Below are positions 45,010 through 50,487 of a stretch of DNA of 50,487 nucleotides, piece after piece. Position numbers and translations under genes: made by a program. Every line of letters starts with the position of its first letter. Positions within the stretch are counted from its first letter, which is position 1. Source of the stretch: Caloramator quimbayensis (GTDB lineage Bacteria; Bacillota; Clostridia; Clostridiales; Caloramatoraceae); assembly GCF_900167605.1 (NCBI RefSeq), contig NZ_FUYH01000019.1, positions 1-50,487 of the forward strand. The letters run 5' to 3'. The notes beneath the pieces are model-generated. The model was not told where the DNA came from and did no database searches. It worked only from the letters and a program-made list of their open reading frames with translations.

Positions 45010-45660
45010 TCATTTTTTTATTTTTGTCGATAATTTGTATTTGTTTTTAGGTCTTCCAAGCTGCCCATACTGTGGCATTATTTCTACGATTTCTTCTTCC
45101 AATAAATATTGTATATACCTATGAACTGTCTGATATGCAAGGTTTACACCCTTTGTAATTTCGTCTATCGTTAACGCTTCGTTAGATTTTAAATAATCGC
45201 ATATCAAATCAAGGGTTGCCTGACTTATACCCTTTTCAATGAAAACCTGCTTTCTTTCCCTTTCATAATTTTTTTGCATATCGTTAATCATCAAATTTAT
45301 TTTTATACGAGATATAAGGTCAGGAGTCCTAATGGGCTTTAACGCAAAATCGCTGGCACCTGCAGCTATAAACTTCTCCGCTATTTCCTGTCGTTCATCA
45401 ACTGTAAGAACTAATATAGACACGGTTCCATCAAATTCACGTATTTTTTTAACCGTAGTAAGTCCATCCCAATCCGGCATATGGTAATCAACAATTACAA
45501 GATTAGGCTTTATTTTTCTGCAAAGCTCACTTCCCTCCTTGCCGTTTTGTGCTACTATACCTTCCCATCCTGCATATTCGCAGATTTCTTTAATGGTGTA
45601 TTGTATATCTACCTCATCATCGATTATAATAATTTTCTTCATATTAAAAGTTTTATTCAT
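45010..45660 (-). CDS. response regulator, receiver plus DcuR/CitB-like HTH
   Basis: The 216-residue regulator starts at the ATG at 45660 with GAGGTG six bases upstream. The receiver domain has the acidic pocket IIDDEVD, phospho-acceptor Asp in VIVDYHMPDWDGL (about 57), the Thr in LVLTVDE and the Lys in FALKPIRTPD. The C-terminal half, ISQATLDLICDYLK and AYQTVHRYIQYLLEEEIVE, with GRPKNKYKL, resembles the winged helix of CitB/DcuR regulators. It is the last gene of the sensory operon. The importer operon starts 136 bases downstream on the same strand and is the likely target. Confidence 0.9.
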   Translation of the reverse strand: MNKTFNMKKIIIIDDEVDIQYTIKEICEYAGWEGIVAQNGKEGSELCRKIKPNLVIVDYHMPDWDGLTTVKKIREFDGTVSILVLTVDERQEIAEKFIAAGASDFALKPIRTPDLISRIKINLMINDMQKNYERERKQVFIEKGISQATLDLICDYLKSNEALTIDEITKGVNLAYQTVHRYIQYLLEEEIVEIMPQYGQLGRPKNKYKLSTKIKK

Positions 45661-45696
45661 AAAAATCACCTCATATGATTAAAGTTTTTTAATATA

Positions 45697-47049
45697 TCAA
45701 GCAGAAGGCAGATATATTAAAACAGTCGTACCTTCTTCTTTTGTGCTTAAAATTTCTATTTTCCCTTCATTTTCTTCCACAACTTTCTTTGCAAACCAAA
45801 GTCCAAGACCTGATGTATTGTTTGTAGAATAACCCATCTCAAAAATCTTTATAATTTCCCCTTCGTCTATTCCAATGCCATTATCTTTTACTATTATTTT
45901 AACTCCTTCATTTAAGGGTTTTGCTTCAAAAACGATATGCTTAAAAGGTTTTATGCATGGAACAATTATTGCATTTTCAAGTATATTCATTATTGCCCTT
46001 GCCATTCTAATCTTATTCACATATAAATCGGGAACACCTTCATAAATTTTAATATCTATTTTTATGGAATTATCCTCTAAAGGCAGCTGAGCTCTTACAT
46101 AATTTATAAGTTCCTCAGTTTTAATTTTTTGTTTTGAGCTCTCATATAAAAAACAGGAAATCATTTCATTCATCTTATCTACAGAACCCTCAATCCTCTG
46201 ACAGTATTCCTGTATCTTATCATAGTCCTTTGATATTGAAAGAAGCGAGCTAAGACCTCTTATTGTTACAAGAGGTGTTTTTAAATCATGCACAAGGGTT
46301 TTCATTTCATTATTTATTCTGCTTTGCATTATTTTTGCTTTCATGTTTTGTATCTCTTTTTGTTTCTCATAATTGTCTTTAATAATCCTCATATTTTTTG
46401 AATAACTTACAAAAAGCGTTGAAGTTGTAAAAGCTAAAAAAATGAGCGGCAGAAAAAATGCCCATCCAGTAAAATTTAAAACTGCTGCTGAATTCAAATA
46501 AAGTGCTGCTATTTTTATGCTGTAGGGTATATCTGTTTGGCCAATATGATATGGCGAAAAAAGAGGCATTATATTAATCCATTGAAAAGCAAAGAAAACT
46601 TGAAAGGACATTATAAAAACAATAAAAAAGCTGTTTGTTTCTTGAAACAATTTTTCATATATTAAAAGGCATATTATAAAGGATAATGCTGTTGTTATGA
46701 GCTCCTGCTGAAAATTCAATATGAAACTAAAAAAATAAAAAACAGATGCTATGAAAATAGATATACATAATAATTTAATCCCTTCATAGGATTTTCTTAT
46801 CTTAATATAATGCATTATAAATATTATTCCCAAAAACATAATACTATTTTGAAGAGCATATAAAAAGCTCATTACTGCCGATGCTAAAATGAGATGTCCG
46901 CTATCCCCTAAAGTAACAGCCTCTTTAATCCTATATATTATATTAAACCATGAATTCTTCGTAATAAGAGGAAAATAAATGCTAATTATTAAAAGCATAA
47001 TCCCAAAAATTATATATATATATTTAAAATAAAGTTCCTTTTTTTTCAT
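45697..47049 (-). CDS. multi-pass membrane sensor histidine kinase
   Basis: The 450-residue kinase starts at the ATG at 47049 with AGAGAGG seven bases upstream. Residues about 1-225 form seven or so membrane helices with no large extracellular domain, so the signal is probably sensed in the membrane or through a partner protein. Then come the phospho-acceptor helix MKTLVHDLKTPLVTIRG (His about 255) and the ATPase domain with N-box MNILENAI, G1 VKDNGIGIDEGE and G2 NTSGLGLWFAKKVVEENEG. The lack of a ligand domain is notable, since the two genes before it code for anchored extracytoplasmic proteins that could supply one. Confidence 0.9.
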   Translation of the reverse strand: MKKKELYFKYIYIIFGIMLLIISIYFPLITKNSWFNIIYRIKEAVTLGDSGHLILASAVMSFLYALQNSIMFLGIIFIMHYIKIRKSYEGIKLLCISIFIASVFYFFSFILNFQQELITTALSFIICLLIYEKLFQETNSFFIVFIMSFQVFFAFQWINIMPLFSPYHIGQTDIPYSIKIAALYLNSAAVLNFTGWAFFLPLIFLAFTTSTLFVSYSKNMRIIKDNYEKQKEIQNMKAKIMQSRINNEMKTLVHDLKTPLVTIRGLSSLLSISKDYDKIQEYCQRIEGSVDKMNEMISCFLYESSKQKIKTEELINYVRAQLPLEDNSIKIDIKIYEGVPDLYVNKIRMARAIMNILENAIIVPCIKPFKHIVFEAKPLNEGVKIIVKDNGIGIDEGEIIKIFEMGYSTNNTSGLGLWFAKKVVEENEGKIEILSTKEEGTTVLIYLPSA

Positions 47050-47102
47050 AGAAAAACCTCTCTTAAAAAACTTGTCCAAGAACTGCCCCTATGTTTCAAA
47101 GA

Positions 47103-47708
47103 TTATTTAAAAGCAGATGAAAATGGTTCAAGAATGTCATTAACCTTATTTATTAATGTAAGTGGTATTTTATTATCCTTAGCAAGATTTGATATATATT
47201 TATCCTTATCTGCCTGTTTATTGGCTATTAAATAATCTGTATTGCTGCATAATATTTCAAGGAGTTCATCTGTTTTATTATTTCTTCTCTCATATCCTCC
47301 AAGCATAATTGTTATGACTTTCTTATTCTCTTCCTTTGCTTTTTTTAAAATCCCAATTATTCTTTTTTTCTCCTCATCATAGCTCATATCATGCATCTTT
47401 TCCCCAATACTGCTGTAACCTACTGCAAACACTACTGTATTTATACCCTCTAAATCCTCCTCAGTAGCTTTTGGCATAAAATAATTGTGTATTGCAAGTT
47501 TATTTGCCGCATCGCATATTATATATACATCAGAGCTTTGACCTGCCGATGTAATTAAAGCGTATTCCTTTGCAATAGGCTGAGGGAGGCTTGGAAGCAA
47601 AAGAACATTTATATAGCTTTGATTTTTGTGAAGTTTTCCATATTCACTTATGATTATTAATATTGCAAAAAACACAATAAAATAAATAACATAGTTCTTT
47701 CTCTTCAT
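47103..47708 (-). CDS. membrane-anchored DUF6305-like protein
   Basis: The 201-residue protein has an N-terminal hydrophobic anchor (YVIYFIVFFAILIIISEYG) without a lipobox and an external alpha/beta domain of about 170 residues with YALITSAGQSSDVYIICDAANKL, a TVVFAVGYSSIGEKMHDM segment and KVITIMLGGYERRNNKTDE. I believe it is what databases call DUF6305; this is from memory. The alternating strand-helix pattern suggests a Rossmann-like ligand-binding lobe. It sits between the orphan binding protein and the kinase genes with short gaps, so it probably takes part in sensing. Confidence 0.7.
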   Translation of the reverse strand: MKRKNYVIYFIVFFAILIIISEYGKLHKNQSYINVLLLPSLPQPIAKEYALITSAGQSSDVYIICDAANKLAIHNYFMPKATEEDLEGINTVVFAVGYSSIGEKMHDMSYDEEKKRIIGILKKAKEENKKVITIMLGGYERRNNKTDELLEILCSNTDYLIANKQADKDKYISNLAKDNKIPLTLINKVNDILEPFSSAFK

Positions 47709-47729
47709 AATATCTGCTCCTGCGCATTA

Positions 47730-49361
47730 TTATCTAAATTCAATATCCACATTTTCTAATGATTCATTCATAGTCATTGAAGGTACATAACCTTTTACAC
47801 AGGGATTTGCAACTATAACCGGCATATTGTGCGTTAAAGGAATTGATGGCATATCATCATTAATAATGGCAAGAACTTTTTTATATAAAAGTTTTCTAAA
47901 CTCTGTATCATTGGTCTGACGTGCCTGTGTCAATAGCATGTCCACATCATTGTTTTTATAAAAAGAATAATTAGAAGCCACCCCATGTTTAGCATTCTGT
48001 GATGATAGGAGGGTATATAAAAAATTATCTGGGTCCATATTATCTCCGCTCCAACCTATTAAAGCCATCTCATGTTCTCCATTTTTTATCCTATTTAAAT
48101 ACTCAGACCAATTTAAAGTTTTTACTGTTACGTTTATATTTACTTTACTCAGACTATTTTTAATGTACATAGCGGTTTCAAGGGGTTTTGGCATGTAACT
48201 CCTCGAGCTGTTCATAACCCATAATGTTGTTTTAAAACCCTTTGAATATCCTGCTTTCTTTAAAAGCTCCTTTGCCTTTTTAATATCATATTCTCTTTTA
48301 TCAATTCCATCATCGTATCCTATAAAAAGAGGAGGTATAAAAGTTTTTGCCGGCTTTGCAAAATCTGAATAAACTTGTTTTATTAAATCATCCTTATCTA
48401 TTGCATAGCTTATAGCTGTTCGTACATCCTTTTTACTAAAGGGCAGTTTTTCATTATTTAAAGCTATATATGAAACATTTAAACAAGGTCTTAATATTAG
48501 TCTATAATCCGTTTCATTTTTAATTGCAGCTGCATCATCAGGATTTATGTCGTCAGCTATGTGAATATTCCCTTGCTTTAACTGCTCTATTCTATCTTTG
48601 TCAGAGGGTATAACCTTAAACTCTATTTCATCAACCTTTGCCTTAATTCCATAGTACTCATTGTTTTTAATTAGGGTTATGCTCTCATTGGGCTTCCAGC
48701 TTTTGAGCATAAAGGGCCCTGTGCCAACTGGATGCTTGTATACATCATTTTTATATTCTTTAATAGAATCAGGACTTGCAATGCCAAAAACAGGCATAGC
48801 AAGAGAGCTTAAAAAAGGAGCATAGGGTTTATTAAGCTTTATTTCGACAGTATAATTATTAACTGCAGTGACCTCCTTTATAATTCCAGGAAACCCGTTA
48901 AATACGTAATTATAATATTCAAACTCTCCATTATGATAAATATTATCCTTGTCCATCCACCTTCTAAAATTAAACACAACAGCGTCTGCATCAAAAGCTG
49001 TGCCGTCATGAAATTTAACTCCCTGCCTTAAACGAAATGTAAAAACAAGTCCATCCTCGCTATATTTATAGCTTGCTGCAAGCCCTGGAATTATTTCTTT
49101 TCCCTCTTTTTCATATTTAACAAGAGTTTCAAATATATTAGAAGTAACTCTTAAAGAATCGATATCGGTTACATTCGCAGGATCCAACCCTAAAGAATCA
49201 TTTGCACGTCCAATTATAAGCTTCTTTGTTTTATAAACATTATTATAATTTTCGGGAAGTTTTTCCTTCATATCATTTCTACTGCTTTCATATTCAATTG
49301 TAATCATTAAAGTTAATAATATCATTAAAGAAATTGCAATTTTTCTTATCCACTCTTTCAT
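47730..49361 (-). CDS. orphan solute-binding protein, family 5 (peptide/nickel type), membrane-anchored
   Basis: The 543-residue protein starts at the ATG at 49361 with GGAGGT six bases upstream; an ATG two codons earlier abuts the site. An N-terminal hydrophobic helix (IAISLMILLTLMITI) lacks a lipobox Cys, so it is anchored or released by signal peptidase I. The rest is the SBP_bac_5 fold, with LDPANVTDIDSLRVTSNIFETLV, LRQGVKFHDGTAF, KHPVGTGPFMLKSW and the ending SIPLTHNMPVIVANPCVKGYVPS (each in part). No oligopeptide permease or ATPase is adjacent. It leads a sensory operon with a DUF6305-like protein, kinase and response regulator, suggesting that it presents a ligand for sensing. Confidence 0.88.
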   Translation of the reverse strand: MKEWIRKIAISLMILLTLMITIEYESSRNDMKEKLPENYNNVYKTKKLIIGRANDSLGLDPANVTDIDSLRVTSNIFETLVKYEKEGKEIIPGLAASYKYSEDGLVFTFRLRQGVKFHDGTAFDADAVVFNFRRWMDKDNIYHNGEFEYYNYVFNGFPGIIKEVTAVNNYTVEIKLNKPYAPFLSSLAMPVFGIASPDSIKEYKNDVYKHPVGTGPFMLKSWKPNESITLIKNNEYYGIKAKVDEIEFKVIPSDKDRIEQLKQGNIHIADDINPDDAAAIKNETDYRLILRPCLNVSYIALNNEKLPFSKKDVRTAISYAIDKDDLIKQVYSDFAKPAKTFIPPLFIGYDDGIDKREYDIKKAKELLKKAGYSKGFKTTLWVMNSSRSYMPKPLETAMYIKNSLSKVNINVTVKTLNWSEYLNRIKNGEHEMALIGWSGDNMDPDNFLYTLLSSQNAKHGVASNYSFYKNNDVDMLLTQARQTNDTEFRKLLYKKVLAIINDDMPSIPLTHNMPVIVANPCVKGYVPSMTMNESLENVDIEFR

Positions 49362-49405
49362 TTTCATACCTCCATTATGTAGGTATTAGCAATTTATTAA
49401 ATCTA

Positions 49406-49434
49406 ATTTTAGCGGATAAATATGAAAAATGCAA
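49406..49434 (-). promoter_or_regulatory. sigma-A promoter of the sensory operon
   Basis: On the minus strand TTGCAT and TAAAAT are separated by 17 bases, with initiation about 45 bases before the first gene of the operon. Confidence 0.6.
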
Positions 49435-49483
49435 AATATATTATTGTAATCTTTTACATAATTTAAAATTTCACCTCTTAAAA

Positions 49484-49513
49484 GTAAAAAGTGCAGCATA
49501 TGCTGCACTAAAA
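49484..49513 (-). terminator. terminator of the HD-domain gene
   Basis: AGTGCAGCATATGCTGCACT is a perfect palindrome (49490-49509), followed on the minus strand by TTTTTACTTTT, directly after the stop at 49515. Confidence 0.9.
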
Positions 49514-49514
49514 A

Positions 49515-50078
49515 TTATAATCCTAAAACATCTGATATTTCGCACATTGCATTCAAAGAAAGCTGTGCAAAGTCCTCAAAGCTTATTCCAAGGTTTTCAA
49601 TCGACCTCATAGCCTCTCTGTTTGCCCCGGCTGCAAACCTTACCTCGTCCATCCTTTTTACTATTGATTTTACCTTTACACTTTTAACTTTCTTATCGGG
49701 ATAGACTAATGCAATAGCTGTTATAAATCCCGTTATTGGATCAGAGGCATAAAGTGCTCTATCTAAAAAATTAGTTATAGGTGTTTTTGTAGCTTCGTTG
49801 TGGGCGAGTATTGCATGATACATCTCTTCATCGCCAAAAGAAACTTCTTTCAAAATTTCGATAGTTTTTGGTCCATGAAGAGTAGGGTCGTTTTTCCAGT
49901 CAACTAAATCTGCATCTAAGTCATGAAGAAGTCCTGACACTCCCCAGAAATCTACTCTTTCTGGATCAAATCTTTTTGCTAAAGCTCTCATAACGCTCTC
50001 AACAGCATATGAGTGTTTTATTAAATGTGGTGAAGTTAAGTGCTTTTCTAAAAGCTTTACCGCTCTTTCTCTTTCCAT
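49515..50078 (-). CDS. HD-domain (HDIG-type) phosphohydrolase
   Basis: The 187-residue protein starts at the ATG at 50078 with GGAGG six bases upstream; the frame extends 63 bases further without a site. It has the HD superfamily metal ligands: His in LIKHSYAVE (about 22), GLLHDLDAD (His-Asp about 52-53), the following His in ILAHNEAT (about 90) and Asp in LYASDPITGF (about 110). This is a common bacterial group annotated as HDIG or predicted hydrolase, probably acting on a nucleotide or other phosphate ester. It is monocistronic. Substrate unknown. Confidence 0.87.
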   Translation of the reverse strand: MERERAVKLLEKHLTSPHLIKHSYAVESVMRALAKRFDPERVDFWGVSGLLHDLDADLVDWKNDPTLHGPKTIEILKEVSFGDEEMYHAILAHNEATKTPITNFLDRALYASDPITGFITAIALVYPDKKVKSVKVKSIVKRMDEVRFAAGANREAMRSIENLGISFEDFAQLSLNAMCEISDVLGL

Positions 50079-50272
50079 TTTTATCCTCCATAATCTTTCA
50101 AATTTTAACAATATTATAATATTTAAATCATAATTATTCAAACATGTTTCAAACAGAGATTTCGCACTTGAAAATTTTTAGGGCGATAAGCCCGTTGATT
50201 TATAATGGTTAAGAAATAGTAAGTAGAAATTAGGTATTTTCCGATTTTTACTGGAAAATATAGAGAAAAAAA

Positions 50273-50301
50273 TTGCATAAAGAAAGCATCCTTTTTATAA
50301 T
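50273..50301 (+). promoter_or_regulatory. transposase promoter
   Basis: TTGCAT and a perfect TATAAT are separated by 17 bases. Initiation is expected near 50308, between the two arms of the hairpin at 50285-50334. Confidence 0.65.
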
Positions 50302-50334
50302 AGTTTTACCACAAACAAACATAAAAAGGATGCT
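50285..50334 (+). promoter_or_regulatory. read-through-blocking hairpin of the transposase leader
   Basis: AGCATCCTTTTTAT (50285-50298) is an exact 14-base complement of ATAAAAAGGATGCT (50321-50334), which contains the ribosome binding site AAAAGGA. Transcripts from the element's own promoter start after the left arm and cannot form it; transcripts entering from outside contain both arms. Confidence 0.65.
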
Positions 50335-50340
50335 GATGAA

Positions 50341-50487
50341 ATGAACAAAAGTTATTTAAAACAAATGCTCACTTACTTTTCTAAAGTATATCATCTTGGA
50401 GAAAAAATCAATACCTTAAATAAAAAAAGAGTGAAATCCCCATTTGAAATTTCAACGATTACATTTGTAGTTTTGTTTGCATTTATG
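50341..50487 (+). CDS. transposase, N-terminal fragment (cut by window end)
   Basis: The frame starts at ATG 50341 and is still open at the edge, giving 49 residues beginning MNKSYLKQMLTYFSKVY and including RVKSPFEISTITF, a pattern I associate with DDE transposases of clostridial insertion sequences. The catalytic residues lie outside. It may be another copy of the element whose C-terminus opens the window. The AAGGA site lies about ten bases before the start and is inside the hairpin arm described separately. Confidence 0.6.
   Translation, partial: MNKSYLKQMLTYFSKVYHLGEKINTLNKKRVKSPFEISTITFVVLFAFM

Larger units (their letters stand above)
50244..50487 (+). mobile_element. 5' end of an insertion sequence (left end, partial)
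   Basis: ATTTTTACTG at 50244-50253 is the inverted copy of 286-295 at the other window end and marks the probable left terminal repeat. It is followed by a promoter, a long hairpin and the start of a transposase gene. The element runs past the window edge. The 50079-50243 stretch before it holds the upstream region of the HD-domain gene and a small GGGC..GCCC hairpin near 50181-50193. Confidence 0.62.

Noticed and set aside
50181-50193. GGGC..GCCC hairpin before the insertion sequence as a terminator
   Set aside because: The stem is only four pairs and no T-run follows.

Overview
The window is AT-rich, densely coded DNA with strong AGGAGG-type ribosome binding sites, occasional TTG/GTG starts, a T-box leader before proS, histidine degradation through urocanate hydratase and formiminotransferase, an ECF-type biotin transporter and several sensory genes. 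Together these indicate a low-GC anaerobic Firmicute of class Clostridia. A Clostridiaceae/Caloramator-like organism is my guess; the sequence alone does not settle the genus. No rRNA, tRNA, CRISPR array or prophage was seen.

Layout: (1) 1-725: the 3' end of an insertion sequence, abutting a gene for a membrane domain that looks truncated by it. (2) 0.8-3.3 kb: a sodium-coupled amino-acid symporter (NSS family), its 32-residue MetS-like small subunit and a membrane protein of unknown function. (3) 3.5-8.4 kb: an XRE/S24-like regulator, a degenerate CPBP membrane protein and a 1014-residue SARP/ATPase/TPR regulator. (4) 8.4-12 kb: the hutU-ftcD-cyclodeaminase operon. (5) 12-15.7 kb: a eukaryotic-type hexokinase divergent from a chemoreceptor. 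(6) 15.7-20.4 kb: a four-gene operon with a glycosyltransferase, an acetyltransferase-like protein, an FtsA-like actin-fold protein and a thiamine-binding-like protein. (7) 20.5-26 kb: a secreted YcdB/PepSY-like plus SLH protein, BioY, an SGNH hydrolase and a PAS histidine kinase. (8) 26-32 kb: proS with its T-box leader, several small housekeeping or unknown genes, a GreA-type factor, a GNAT and a DUF2156 protein. (9) 32-34.7 kb: argG-argH with probable ARG boxes. (10) 34.7-39.8 kb: a TetR repressor, an MMPL/RND exporter and a secreted heptad-repeat protein behind a promoter with twin operators. (11) 39.8-49.4 kb: a DUF3798-type ABC importer downstream of a sensory operon (membrane-anchored orphan solute-binding protein, anchored DUF6305-like protein, multi-pass histidine kinase, DcuR-like response regulator). 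(12) 49.5-50.1 kb: an HD-domain hydrolase. (13) 50.24 kb to the end: the 5' end of an insertion sequence, with a promoter and a hairpin arranged to block read-through translation.

The most interesting points are the apparently self-contained sensing and uptake system at 43.6-49.4 kb; the TetR/MMPL/heptad-protein export operon; the FtsA-paralogue operon; a family of four intergenic terminators sharing nearly the same stem (CCCATRATACTG); a perfect 42-bp palindrome that ends two convergent genes so that both encode the same last residues; and the insertion-sequence leader. The window begins and ends inside insertion-sequence copies, so it is probably a contig broken at a repeat.
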